From: Lacticaseibacillus zhaodongensis
GTDB lineage: Bacteria; Bacillota; Bacilli; Lactobacillales; Lactobacillaceae
Assembly: GCF_009687905.1 (NCBI RefSeq)
Contig: NZ_BLBG01000002.1
Span: 186,001 to 250,000, forward strand
Length of the DNA stretch: 64,000 bases
Direction of reading: 5' to 3'
Shown here: in pieces, positions 1 to 8,989 of the stretch
Layout of the letters: each line of letters begins with the position of its first letter
How positions within the stretch are numbered: the stretch's first letter is position 1
Position numbers and translations under genes: made by a program
Notes under the pieces: generated by a model
What the model was told of the DNA's origin: nothing
The model's database searches: none
Seen by the model: the letters and a program-made list of their open reading frames with translations, nothing else

Positions 1-2
1 AG

Positions 3-389
3 GCTGGCGCTGAATACGATGAAAGTCTCGTCTTCGAGACCGAATACAGCTACCAGGCTGGCCTGGCCATCTTCAAGCAGTTGCAAAAGGCAAAGGCAAC
101 TGCAGCAATCGTCGCTGATGATGAGGTTGCAATCGGGGTGCTTAACGCCGCCCGCGATGCCGGCCTGACGGTTCCTGATGATTTCGAAATCATCGCCAGC
201 AACAACACCAAGCTCACCGAAATGAGCCGGCCGCGGATGACTTCCATCGACCAGCCGCTTTACGATATCGGTGCTGTTGCAATGCGCCTGCTCACCAAGA
301 TGATGAACAAGGAAGATATCGAAGAAAAGACCATCATGCTCGGCTATGACATTACCCAGCGTGATTCAACGAAGCCTGCTAAGGACTAG
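3..389 (+). CDS. ccpA: Catabolite control protein A, C-terminal part (truncated by window edge)
   Basis: The open frame runs in from the left edge and ends at a TAG at 387-389. It encodes the effector-binding (periplasmic-binding-protein-like) half of a LacI/GalR regulator, including the segment TSIDQPLYDIGAVAMRLLTK and a charged tail. That pattern is characteristic of CcpA, the global carbon catabolite regulator that binds cre sites with HPr-Ser-P. The DNA-binding N-terminus is outside the window. In many lactobacilli ccpA lies near pepV and a class A PBP gene, as here. Another LacI paralogue is possible, but the YDIGAVAMRLLTK stretch makes CcpA the best call. Confidence 0.85.
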   Translation, partial: AGAEYDESLVFETEYSYQAGLAIFKQLQKAKATAAIVADDEVAIGVLNAARDAGLTVPDDFEIIASNNTKLTEMSRPRMTSIDQPLYDIGAVAMRLLTKMMNKEDIEEKTIMLGYDITQRDSTKPAKD

Positions 390-400
390 TTGCGGAGAAG

Positions 401-447
401 ATAATAGCGCGGCTACCGATATTGATTCGGTGCCGCGCTATTATTTT
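401..447 (+). terminator. Intrinsic terminator after ccpA
   Basis: A perfect 13-bp stem (401-413 with 432-444), with an inner ACCGA/TCGGT extension, is followed by TTTT. It lies 12 bp after the ccpA stop. Confidence 0.9.
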
Positions 448-468
448 GCACAAAACTGATGGCTAGTA

Positions 469-561
469 CTAACGGTGGAGCCAATAATAGCCACCGTTAA
501 TGATGATGATTAAGATTGCCATTGCGGCCATGAACCGTAACCAAAGCAATAATAATTGCAT
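469..561 (-). CDS. Possible 30-residue hydrophobic membrane peptide
   Basis: On the minus strand an ATG at 561 opens a 30-codon frame ending in TAG at 469-471. A strong GGAGGTGG Shine-Dalgarno (567-574) sits about 8 nt upstream, the spacing and strength used by real genes in this window. The peptide begins MQLLLLWLRF and continues through alanine/isoleucine-rich sequence to NGGYYWLHR, so it would be one transmembrane helix with a short basic C-terminal tail. It lies between the ccpA terminator and the PBP terminator, and a TATACT box (603-608, minus strand) precedes it. I do not recognise the family. It could be a membrane-active regulator, a type I toxin-like peptide or a chance frame. Confidence 0.45.
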   Translation of the reverse strand: MQLLLLWLRFMAAMAILIIIINGGYYWLHR

Positions 562-686
562 CTGCGCCACCTCCGTGAGTGCTTTTATAAGCAACAAACT
601 CAGTATAGGCGGCGAATGTAAACATCGTGTTGTGTGAATGTAACGGTTTCACACACTCTGCATTAAAAATCCATTCCCAAGGTCCA

Positions 687-722
687 CAAATGGGGCCAGG
701 AACATTTTCCTGGCCCCATTTG
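687..722 (-). terminator. Terminator of the PBP gene
   Basis: A perfect 16-bp inverted repeat (687-702 with 707-722) has a 4-nt loop. It lies 18 bp after the PBP stop codon, with A/T tracts at its base. It could also stop transcription from the other side. Confidence 0.8.
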
Positions 723-739
723 GCATCTGCACATTTGAT

Positions 740-3484
740 TTATGGTTTTTCGGTTGCAGTTCCTTCAGCCGGGCTGGTGCTAGACGCACTTGCTTCCGGA
801 ATGCTGCTTGCCGAACTAGCGACGCTGCTACTACTTGCCGCTGGCGCACTGTAACTGGAACTGCTGGAGAAGTTGAAACTAGGCATTGAGAAACTACTGC
901 TGCTGGAACTAGCAGTAGTTGTATTACCATTAGCCCCGTCAGTGTTGTCGTTGGTGGTTTGCGAGCTAGTGGTCGAACTCAGCCCGTCACCGCCAGTTTC
1001 GACACCGTAGTTATTACTAATGCCGAGCAGGTGGTCCCAGAACAAGTTGTAGTCACTAGTACTCCCGCCAATCCCGAACTGATTCGTGACGTGGCCAGGG
1101 GTCCAGTCGTCGTAGAGGCTTTCAACGGTGTTGCCACTGGTTGTGATCGGCGTGCCGTTATGCGTAACGGTTCCGTTCGGCATCCCCGTCTGTGCGTTGA
1201 CCAACACGCTCTTGACGGTGCTTGGCCGGTGCAGTTGTTCGTTGAGCTTGAGCCGGTTTGGAATCAGACTGTAAATTTGATTCATCTGGGCGGCCCAGTA
1301 GCGCTGATTAATGGCACTACCGCTGGAACTCATATCGAAGGTCTGACCGTAATTGTTGTCGTAACCCATCCAACTGGCGAGGGTGACTCCCGGGGTGCTC
1401 CCGATGAACCAGATGTCCCGGTAATCGTTACTGGTCCCGGTCTTACCAATCAACTTGTTGCTGTTGAAGTTTAATGTCCCGGTCAGTGAGGTAGCAGTCC
1501 CGTCGCTAACGACCCCCTTGAGCATCTTGTTCATGATGTAGGTCGTGCCCTTGCTGAAGACCTGTTTACCGTGAACCTTGTGCTTGTAGATGATTTTGCC
1601 GGTTGGGTCAGTGATGTCGGAAATCATGTAGCTAGTGACGTGCTTGCCCTGGTTGGCAAAAGTGGAGAAGGCACTTGCTTGGGCATCCAGGGTGACCCCA
1701 TAATCAGTCCCCCCTAAACCCAGACCAAGTTGTGAATAGTCGTTATTAGTCAGGGTGTTGATCCCAAGCTTGCGCATGTGGGCCTTGACGTTGATTTTCT
1801 TGCGCACGGCGTTGTAGAGGTTGATTGCGGGGATGTTGTAAGATTCCGCTAGGGCCTTACTTGCAGGGATAAACTTGTTTTGAATTACACCACCGTAGTC
1901 GGTCACGGAGTAACTCTTGAAGTTGGTCTTGAAGTCCGCAAGCATTGTGTTTGAACCGATTAACTTGTTCTGCACGGCCGGCCCGTAAACTAGGATCGGC
2001 TTGATAGTCGAACCAGGGGACCGAGTAGTGTAAATGTGGTTGACCCCTGGCTTGACGCCACCCACGAAACCAAGAATAGCGCCAGTGTGGTTGTCCAAGA
2101 GCACGGTGCCATTTTCGGCGGGCTCGGTAGTGGTTTTCTCTTCTCCAGTGTTTGGATCGGTGTAGGAGTAAGTGTGTGCGGTCCCGAAGGTGCTCTTGTA
2201 ATTCTCCATAGTCGTCTGCATTTGCTGATAAACGGGCCGGATGAGGGTGCTGTGGATTTGGTAACCCTTAGTCCGCAGCAATGATGATGCCTGAACCAAG
2301 TACTGACTATAGAGATTAGCGTCAGCATTCAAATCACTAGTGGACACATCATCCCGTTTAGCCAGCTGCTTAGCAATAATGCTCTCGGCCTGGCTGAGCA
2401 CAGCGTTGTATGCGTAATCGCTAGAATCCTTGCTGGCTTGGACGTGGTCTTGCGGTAGCAAGTGGGTTTTGATGTCGTAAGCCTTGGCTTGATCATACTG
2501 CTGCTGGTTGATGTAGCCGGAACGGTACATGCGGAACAAAACGGTTCGCTGGCGCGCGAGGCCAGGTTTCAGGTCGCCGAGTTTGCCGCTAGTGGTGTAA
2601 GGCGTGTAACCAAACGGGCTTTGCGGCAGGCCGGCGATAAAGGCAGCCTGCGCGATGTTGAGCTTAGCGGCGGTCGTTCCAAACAGGCCTTCAGCCGCAG
2701 CTTCGACCCCGGCGATATTTTGCCCCTTATTGTTACGACCGAGTGTGGCGACATTCAGGTAGGCGTTGAGAACGGCCTGTTTGCTCATGTAGCGGTCAAC
2801 GCGCCGGGCGAGCATGATTTCCTGGGCCTTCCGCTTGAAGGTAGTTTCACTGGAAAGCAGCTGCATTTTGACCAGTTGCTGCGTGAGGGTGGACCCACCA
2901 GTTTGGCCGCCCATACCGGTGACGGAGGACAGCACCGCGCGGATCAGAGATTTAGGCATGACCCCGCTGTGCTTGAAGAAGTCCTCGTCTTCAGTCGCAA
3001 CGATAGCCTTTTGCACCCACGGCGACATCTGGTTCAGGGGCACAGTTTTACGAACTAAATCGCTCCGGACGTCACCCAGTTTCACGTTGCCGGCGTAGTA
3101 CATGGTCGCGGAGTTATCGGCGTTATTGATTGACCGCCGGAGTGCCGTGGGCGTGGGCACTGGCGTTTTGTCGATGATGGACGCAAAATAGCCGAGCCCC
3201 AGTCCCAAGCCCAATGAGCCCAAAACAATGAGCCCCACAACCACGGCGACAATGAGGCCGCGCATGGTTTGGAGTCCAGTATCAATATAAAGCCACAAAG
3301 TCTCCCGGCTGAACGGGGGCAGTGCATTCTCGTCTGGACTTTGCGGGTTACGTTTTGTGCGGTGCTGCTGACGCTGGGCCATGCGGCTGGTAACGTCACT
3401 ATGCTCCGCGTCCGCACCGCTTGTGTGCTGCGATCTGGATGACCTATTTAAGGCCTTTTTCAGGCTATTCCATAAATTATTCAA
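740..3484 (-). CDS. Class A penicillin-binding protein (transglycosylase/transpeptidase)
   Basis: This 914-residue bifunctional peptidoglycan synthase has a basic cytoplasmic N-terminus and one transmembrane segment at about 75-103. A GT51 glycosyltransferase domain follows, with EDEDFF near 166-170 and GGSTLTQQLVK near 196-206. The transpeptidase domain has the active serine in SPGSTIKP (Ser about 492), an SYN motif near 545 and KTGTSND near 680. The last 60 or so residues are a serine-rich, low-complexity extracellular tail. The start is TTG with AGAGGTG upstream, and a TATAAT box lies at 3510-3515 on the minus strand. It resembles the PBP1A/2A group of lactobacilli. The exact paralogue name is uncertain. 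Confidence 0.95.
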   Translation of the reverse strand: MNNLWNSLKKALNRSSRSQHTSGADAEHSDVTSRMAQRQQHRTKRNPQSPDENALPPFSRETLWLYIDTGLQTMRGLIVAVVVGLIVLGSLGLGLGLGYFASIIDKTPVPTPTALRRSINNADNSATMYYAGNVKLGDVRSDLVRKTVPLNQMSPWVQKAIVATEDEDFFKHSGVMPKSLIRAVLSSVTGMGGQTGGSTLTQQLVKMQLLSSETTFKRKAQEIMLARRVDRYMSKQAVLNAYLNVATLGRNNKGQNIAGVEAAAEGLFGTTAAKLNIAQAAFIAGLPQSPFGYTPYTTSGKLGDLKPGLARQRTVLFRMYRSGYINQQQYDQAKAYDIKTHLLPQDHVQASKDSSDYAYNAVLSQAESIIAKQLAKRDDVSTSDLNADANLYSQYLVQASSLLRTKGYQIHSTLIRPVYQQMQTTMENYKSTFGTAHTYSYTDPNTGEEKTTTEPAENGTVLLDNHTGAILGFVGGVKPGVNHIYTTRSPGSTIKPILVYGPAVQNKLIGSNTMLADFKTNFKSYSVTDYGGVIQNKFIPASKALAESYNIPAINLYNAVRKKINVKAHMRKLGINTLTNNDYSQLGLGLGGTDYGVTLDAQASAFSTFANQGKHVTSYMISDITDPTGKIIYKHKVHGKQVFSKGTTYIMNKMLKGVVSDGTATSLTGTLNFNSNKLIGKTGTSNDYRDIWFIGSTPGVTLASWMGYDNNYGQTFDMSSSGSAINQRYWAAQMNQIYSLIPNRLKLNEQLHRPSTVKSVLVNAQTGMPNGTVTHNGTPITTSGNTVESLYDDWTPGHVTNQFGIGGSTSDYNLFWDHLLGISNNYGVETGGDGLSSTTSSQTTNDNTDGANGNTTTASSSSSSFSMPSFNFSSSSSYSAPAASSSSVASSASSIPEASASSTSPAEGTATEKP

Positions 3485-3582
3485 AATTAGTGCACCTCTG
3501 TCCGTTCATTATACCAGAGGATGAAAATGCCATACAGTAGTTGCTATGAACTGCGCGGTATTGCCACCCCTTGGCAGCCAGT

Positions 3583-4995
3583 CTAGTTTGCGAGGCGGCT
3601 GATAGCATCAGCGTAAATCGCGGCAGCCCGAACGATGGTTTTGATTTCGATATATTCGTCAGCTTGGTGCATGATGTCTGGCGCACCGGGCATCTGCGCA
3701 CCGAAAGCGACGCCGCGCTTCAACATGCGGCCGTAAGTCCCACCACCTACGATACCTTCCTTACCAGGCAGACCGGTGTGCTCACTGTAGACATCAAGCA
3801 GAGTCTGGACAAGCGGGTCGGAATCCGGAACGTAGTGGGGTGTTTCGTCCTCACCATCAATGCTGACGGCGTAGTTATCCTCACCGACCGCAGTTTCAAT
3901 TTGGTCGCGGATAAGGTCGGCACTGGTTCCTTGCGGGTAGCGCACGTTGATCAAAACGCTCTGCTTGCCGTCCTGACTGAATTCAAAGATGTCGGCCGCG
4001 GCGGTCAGTGGCCCCATTTTGCGGTCGCTGTAGTTGATTCCGAGGCCTTCACCAGCAGTTTTGAGGTGGAGGTAGTGAGCAATCGTGTACAGGTAGAGGC
4101 TGCCGGCTGGATCGAGGTCTAGCGCGCAGCCGCTGAGGAAGTCTGCGAGGTAGGTGGCGGCGTTCTTGCCCGCGCCCGGATTCATTGCGTGCGCACCCTT
4201 ACCGATCATCGTCAGCGTGGTCTTCTGCCCGTTTTGCTGCCATTCCGCTTGCAAATGGTTAACTTTTGCATAAGCTTGCAGTTGCGCTTCCAGATAGTCT
4301 GGTAATTCACCCTGTAATTCTGCAGTTGCGCGGCCGGGAACCATGTTCGGGCGGATACCGGCACGGAAATGCAGGAGGGTAATGGCTGCTGGCGCTGCAG
4401 CCACGTGTTTCTGAGTGAGCAAGAAACTGACGATGCCCTTTTCACCATTAATGATTGGGAACTCCGCATCGGGTGAGAAGCCAAAATCTGGCACTGGCTG
4501 GGTCGCCATGTAGCGGTGCATCCCGTACCATTCGGATTCTTCATCAGTCCCCAGAATCAGGTGGACCTGCTTGCTTAGCGGCACATTCAGGTCGCGTAAG
4601 ATCCGCAGGGCGTAGTAGGCGGCGATGACGGGGCCCTTGTCGTCGGCGGTGCCGCGGCCATAGATGCGGTCCCCTTCAATCGTTGGGGTGAATGGTGGGC
4701 GGACCCAACCGTCACCGGCTGGAACGACGTCGACGTGGCCAAGGACACCCAGAATTTCAGATCCGCTGCCAAGTTCGATCCGGGCGGCAACATTTTCAAC
4801 GTTCTTGCTAGTGAAGCCATCCCGTTCGGCCATCGCGATAACGCTGTTCAGGGCCATTGCGGGGCCGGGGCCAAGTGGCGCAGTATCAGTGGCGTGGTCG
4901 GTGTCCCGTTCAGAATCAATGGTAATCAGGGACGAAAGATCGCTGACCATTGCGTCTTGGTATGCTGCTGCTGCAGATTCAAAATCGTATTTCAT
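3583..4995 (-). CDS. pepV: Dipeptidase PepV (M20 family)
   Basis: This 470-residue zinc aminopeptidase/dipeptidase is expected to hydrolyse dipeptides, including beta-alanyl and N-terminal D-residue forms, in the cytoplasm. Metal-ligand motifs are visible: GHVDVVPAGDGW (His about 87, Asp about 89), GRGTADDKGP (Asp about 119) and GTDEESEW (Glu about 152-153). The length matches PepV of Lactobacillus. The ATG is preceded by AGGAGGATAATTAA. It lies directly upstream of the PBP gene on the same strand, with no clear terminator between them, so read-through is possible. Confidence 0.95.
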   Translation of the reverse strand: MKYDFESAAAAYQDAMVSDLSSLITIDSERDTDHATDTAPLGPGPAMALNSVIAMAERDGFTSKNVENVAARIELGSGSEILGVLGHVDVVPAGDGWVRPPFTPTIEGDRIYGRGTADDKGPVIAAYYALRILRDLNVPLSKQVHLILGTDEESEWYGMHRYMATQPVPDFGFSPDAEFPIINGEKGIVSFLLTQKHVAAAPAAITLLHFRAGIRPNMVPGRATAELQGELPDYLEAQLQAYAKVNHLQAEWQQNGQKTTLTMIGKGAHAMNPGAGKNAATYLADFLSGCALDLDPAGSLYLYTIAHYLHLKTAGEGLGINYSDRKMGPLTAAADIFEFSQDGKQSVLINVRYPQGTSADLIRDQIETAVGEDNYAVSIDGEDETPHYVPDSDPLVQTLLDVYSEHTGLPGKEGIVGGGTYGRMLKRGVAFGAQMPGAPDIMHQADEYIEIKTIVRAAAIYADAISRLAN

Positions 4996-5208
4996 TTAAT
5001 TATCCTCCTGCGTTCCAAGGTGCCGCATTTTCGGTGATTCTAGATAAGAACAGGATACCATATAGCGGCCGGCCGGGTGGTGAAGTAACCGCTGCTTTTT
5101 GGTATGATTAGCTTAAAATGTCGCCGGGCTTGCAGCGCTTGCCCCGATTAAGTTCATAATGATAGTCGGCGTCTGCAGCGGGAATATCTACTATAAAGGA
5201 GATTCGTC

Positions 5209-6129
5209 ATGTCACTCGTATTAATTGGCAGTATTAACTTGGATCAGCTCTTTAACGTGCAACACGCACCAAAACCAGGTGAGACCCTGATTGCGGACGG
5301 CTTGATTGAAGCCGCCGGTGGCAAGGGTGCGAACCAAGCAGTCGCGGCCGCTAAGAACGGCATGGAGGTGCACTTTGTCGGCCGAGTCGGGGACGATGGT
5401 GCTGGTCAGAGTCTGCGTGCGGGTCTCGATGAGGCCGGAGTCAACACGGAGCGGCTCTTGACGGACCCAACCGCACCGACCGGCCGCGCCGTGATTTTTG
5501 TTGAACCATCCGGTCAGAACCGCATTGTTGTGGCTAGTGGTGCCAACGCCGAGGTCACCGATGCGGATGTTGAACCTTTGATTGCCAAAATGGGCCCCGA
5601 CGATTACCTGCTCGCAACTTTTGAATCACCATTAGATGTTGTTGAAACCGCATTTGCGGCTGCTAAAAAGCGCGGCGTGACGACAGTGCTCAATCCGGCC
5701 CCAGCACGGACAGGTGTGCCTGAATCACTGTTGAAATTGACTAATATCATTATTCCTAATGAGGGTGAGGCCACTGCTCTGACCGGCATCGACACCGTTG
5801 ATGCGGCTTCAACCGCCGAGAGTGCCAAGGAATTATGCCGGCGCGGCGTGCAGCGCGTCATCATCACGTTGGCTGAGAATGGCTGTTACTATGCCGACCA
5901 AGATGGTGATGAGTTTGCCACACCAGCGTTTAACATTAAGGCCGTTGACAGTACCGGTGCCGGCGATACCTTTATCGGCGCCTTTTTAAGCAAGCTTGCT
6001 ACGTCTAGTGTTGAGGACGCGGTGGTTTACGCGACAGCCGCATCCGGTTTGGCCGTATCCCGGCAGGGCGGACAGCCGTCAATTCCGACCGCCGCCGAGG
6101 TGGAGGAGTACCTCAAGGAGGCAATCTAG
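5209..6129 (+). CDS. rbsK: Ribokinase
   Basis: This PfkB-family sugar kinase of 306 residues should phosphorylate D-ribose to ribose 5-phosphate. The N-terminal signature GSINLDQLFNVQHAPKPGET and the GGKGANQAVAAAK substrate loop are present. The C-terminal DSTGAGDTFIGAF motif carries the catalytic Asp and anion hole near residue 250. An AAGGAG site lies 8 nt before the ATG. No ribose transporter, rbsD or regulator adjoins it. It heads a tight run of four to five genes, so the operon is not a standard rbs operon. Confidence 0.92.
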   Translation: MSLVLIGSINLDQLFNVQHAPKPGETLIADGLIEAAGGKGANQAVAAAKNGMEVHFVGRVGDDGAGQSLRAGLDEAGVNTERLLTDPTAPTGRAVIFVEPSGQNRIVVASGANAEVTDADVEPLIAKMGPDDYLLATFESPLDVVETAFAAAKKRGVTTVLNPAPARTGVPESLLKLTNIIIPNEGEATALTGIDTVDAASTAESAKELCRRGVQRVIITLAENGCYYADQDGDEFATPAFNIKAVDSTGAGDTFIGAFLSKLATSSVEDAVVYATAASGLAVSRQGGQPSIPTAAEVEEYLKEAI

Positions 6130-6444
6130 TTGGCAGATTATCAAACTTTTGATTTAGTCCAGGAAATCACGCGCAATGACGGTAGTAGTTATTACGAATT
6201 GGGCAATATTTACATGAACGGAATTGCTGAACGGTGCGCACTCGATGGCCACATCAAGCGCGTGCGGATCGTGCAGCTGAACATCCCGCATGGGACCGCC
6301 GTTCGTGCCTACGAAGAATACATTAATTCAACTTACACCTTCCCCGAATTATCCTCTGTGGATAAATGGGAAGAGTGGGCAAAACCCGAAGGTAAAATCA
6401 AGGACGCCTACGAGCAGATTCTGGAGAATAATCACATCGTTTAG
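6130..6444 (+). CDS. Unrecognised 104-residue protein in the ribokinase operon
   Basis: The frame starts at a TTG that abuts the rbsK stop codon with no gap, so translation is probably coupled. An AAGGAGG lies at the end of rbsK (6116-6122). The product is soluble, acidic and aromatic-rich, without signal peptide, membrane segment or cysteine cluster. Codon use and GC are like its neighbours. I do not recognise a family. Its position between rbsK and two YibE/F genes gives no firm hint of function. Confidence 0.8.
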   Translation: MADYQTFDLVQEITRNDGSSYYELGNIYMNGIAERCALDGHIKRVRIVQLNIPHGTAVRAYEEYINSTYTFPELSSVDKWEEWAKPEGKIKDAYEQILENNHIV

Positions 6445-6455
6445 GGGGCCTTGTC

Positions 6456-7529
6456 GTGAATTACAAGCGAATGATTCCGTGGCTGCTTGCCGCGTTCGCA
6501 CTGCTTGCGGTCTGGTTCGGACTACGCAACGACGCGTTTTTGTACCACCAACCGGTTGCGGAGGTGCTCAGTGTTCGGCAGGTTCGCAGTACCGCGGAGG
6601 TCGATTCCAATAATAATCACGATCACCAGATTCGTCAGCGCGTGCGGGCGCGGTTTTTGAACACCAACAAGCGTGGTCAGGTCGTGAGCTTTAACAATGA
6701 CTACAACACCTCTGAGGGCATTGATTTCCCCTTACGCAGTGGGCAACAGGTTTTTCTCAATCATGGTGCTGCGGGTTACCAACTGAATGATGCCAAGCGG
6801 GACACCGTCACCGGTGTCCTGCTTGCGTTAGTTGTGCTGTTGCTGATTTTATTCAGTGGCAAGCACGCACTCGTGACGATGGTTTCCATTGCGCTCAATA
6901 CGGTTGTTTTCTACGCCGGGATTCACCTCGAATTGGGCAGCCACGGTAACGGCCCGTGGTACCTGGTGGTGGGGATGGCCCTGCTGTTTACGGTACTGAC
7001 CGTGTTGTTCGTGATTGGGCCGCGGTCCGTGGCCGTGTGCATCGCCAGTGCAACCATTCTGGCCACTACTGCGGCGGTGCTGATCGGTTACGCAATCATG
7101 GTCAGTACCGGTTACAAGGGCATTCACATCGAGCAGGTGAAGTACGTCACGCAAAATCCGCGGCTGATTTTCTTCGCCCAAATCGTGATTGGCTCCCTCG
7201 GGGCGGTGCTCGATGAAACCAGTGACATCTCAGTTGCAATTTTTCAGCTACCAGCTGCCGCGGGGCAACGCTTCAAGGCGGGCATGGCAATCGGCCGCAA
7301 CGTCATGGGGCCGCTCATCTCGGTCTTGTTCATGATTTTCATGGCCGACACCTTCACCGAGTCCATTTTGTGGCTGCGCAACGGCAACACCATTGCCTAC
7401 ACCGTTTCCTGGGTAATGGGTTTAGGCTTCGTGCAGTCGCTGATTTCGGCATTTGGCATCGTGCTGGCGGTACCAATCACTAGTGGCTTGGCCGCACTGC
7501 TCGCTGGAAGGAGGCAGACTGCAAAATGA
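6456..7529 (+). CDS. YibE/F family membrane protein (first of two)
   Basis: This 357-residue multi-spanning protein has an N-terminal anchor (about 5-25), a soluble extracytoplasmic region of about 100 residues and then about seven hydrophobic segments. The conserved YibE/F stretch IGSLGAVLDETSDISVAIF is present near residue 245. The start is GTG at 6456. The family's function is unknown in the literature I can recall; roles in transport have been suggested. The stop overlaps the start of the next gene (ATGA), as expected for a co-translated pair. Confidence 0.88.
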   Translation: MNYKRMIPWLLAAFALLAVWFGLRNDAFLYHQPVAEVLSVRQVRSTAEVDSNNNHDHQIRQRVRARFLNTNKRGQVVSFNNDYNTSEGIDFPLRSGQQVFLNHGAAGYQLNDAKRDTVTGVLLALVVLLLILFSGKHALVTMVSIALNTVVFYAGIHLELGSHGNGPWYLVVGMALLFTVLTVLFVIGPRSVAVCIASATILATTAAVLIGYAIMVSTGYKGIHIEQVKYVTQNPRLIFFAQIVIGSLGAVLDETSDISVAIFQLPAAAGQRFKAGMAIGRNVMGPLISVLFMIFMADTFTESILWLRNGNTIAYTVSWVMGLGFVQSLISAFGIVLAVPITSGLAALLAGRRQTAK

Positions 7530-8266
7530 ATTCAATGTTGTTACTGATCATCGTTTTGTTCGCGTTGATGCTCCTCGTCGGCGGTAAACAGGGCGGCAAT
7601 AGCTTCTTAGCGCTGTGCGTGAATTCCTTGATTATTATGGTCGCGGTCATCCTGATGGCGGGCGGGTTTGCACCGGTCTGGGTGGCGCTGATTGCCAGTA
7701 TGATCATCCTAGCTACGACCATCTTCTTCAGCTCTACGGACATGGAGGTGGCGGCGCCAGCATTTATTGCCGCCCTGGTCGTGATGGTCGCACTGACCGC
7801 GTTGATTCTGTACGTTGACCGCTATAGTGCCGCTGCGGGGTTCGGTTCTGAAGACGGTGAGGACCTTGAGGGGATGAGTGTCGCAATCGGCATTTCGTTC
7901 CGGCAAATTGGGGTCGCTGCGGGGCTCATGAGTACGCTCGGGGCGATTGCTGAGGCCGCGATTGCCGTTGCGGCGGGTGTCAATGAGCTCGATGTCGACA
8001 AGGACCGGGTTGGAATCAAGCGTATGGGCCGGGAAATTACGGGGACCGCCATTAACACTTTGTTCTTTGGCTTTTTTGGCAGTTTTGTGGGGCTTTTCGT
8101 TTGGTTCGGTCAGTTGCACTACACATTGGCGGTGGTGCTGAATAACAAAATTTTCGTCGGCGAACTGCTCGACGTGCTGTTCTCGATCATTGCGGTGATT
8201 TTGACCGTTCCGACTACGATTTGGGTCGTCCGGCACCGGCAGCACGCGGCCAAGCGCCAGGCCTAG
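7526..8266 (+). CDS. YibE/F family membrane protein (second of two)
   Basis: This 246-residue, largely hydrophobic protein has about seven membrane segments. It includes the family's helix with small residues and acids (GLMSTLGAIAEAAIAVAAGVNEL) and no large extracytoplasmic domain. It overlaps the preceding YibE/F gene by 4 nt. The pairing of a long and a short YibE/F protein is common in lactobacilli and suggests a heteromeric membrane complex, which is inference. Confidence 0.87.
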   Translation: MNSMLLLIIVLFALMLLVGGKQGGNSFLALCVNSLIIMVAVILMAGGFAPVWVALIASMIILATTIFFSSTDMEVAAPAFIAALVVMVALTALILYVDRYSAAAGFGSEDGEDLEGMSVAIGISFRQIGVAAGLMSTLGAIAEAAIAVAAGVNELDVDKDRVGIKRMGREITGTAINTLFFGFFGSFVGLFVWFGQLHYTLAVVLNNKIFVGELLDVLFSIIAVILTVPTTIWVVRHRQHAAKRQA

Positions 8267-8281
8267 AAAGGGAGTTTTAGT

Positions 8282-8884
8282 TTGCAGTATTTCATTGCTG
8301 ACACGCATTTTTTCCATACTGACTTACTCGGCTGGAATGATTTCGCACCGCGGCTGTTCTCCTCGACCGCGGAGATGGACGCGGCCCTGATCAAGGCTTG
8401 GAATGATCGTGTCGAGGACAAGGACATCGTTTACCATCTAGGCGATATTGCGTTCAACCCCGAGAACTTTCCGAAGAACGAAGACGTGTTGCGGGTTCTC
8501 TGCCAACTGCACGGGCATATCGTCTTCATCAAGGGCAATCATGATTACCGCGCGCTGTTCAAGTATCTGCACGCACACGACCCGCAGATCGACGGTAAGG
8601 ATAAGTTCAGTTTTCACGATGTGGGGATGATCATCAAGATGGACCACACGCAACTGATTATGACCCACTACCCACTGATGCTGGGCATCGTGAAGCAGAC
8701 CCTGAATCTGCATGGGCACATCCATCACAACAGCGTGCCGCACGCCGAGAATATTAACGTCGGTGTTGACGCTCCGGAACGGGACTTGTTGCAGCCGCAA
8801 TTGCCGTGGGGCAGTCCACTAAAGATGCCAGAAATCGAACAGATTTTTGCGGCCAAGAAGGAAGCACTCGGCAAAATGCGGTGA
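8282..8884 (+). CDS. Calcineurin-like metallophosphoesterase
   Basis: This 200-residue cytoplasmic phosphoesterase has the ordered metal motifs DTHFFH near residue 7, GDIAF near 57, GNHD near 83 and a late HGHIHHN. The compact form resembles small YfcE/MPPE-type hydrolases whose substrates are not known. The start is TTG with GGGAG upstream. It lies 15 bp after the second YibE/F gene and probably ends this transcription unit. A gap of about 100 bp follows. Confidence 0.88.
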   Translation: MQYFIADTHFFHTDLLGWNDFAPRLFSSTAEMDAALIKAWNDRVEDKDIVYHLGDIAFNPENFPKNEDVLRVLCQLHGHIVFIKGNHDYRALFKYLHAHDPQIDGKDKFSFHDVGMIIKMDHTQLIMTHYPLMLGIVKQTLNLHGHIHHNSVPHAENINVGVDAPERDLLQPQLPWGSPLKMPEIEQIFAAKKEALGKMR

Positions 8885-8989
8885 TTTTGCGGGGGCGACT
8901 GCCGCACAGATTTCTGAAAGTGGGCAAGTTGGGGTAATTGAGTTAAACTAAACACTAACCTATAAATTTGTTGCTGGAGGGTGACGGTC

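Noticed and set aside
959-1474. 171-residue plus-strand frame inside the PBP gene
   Set aside because: It is a shadow of the minus-strand PBP gene with no ribosome binding site or family resemblance.
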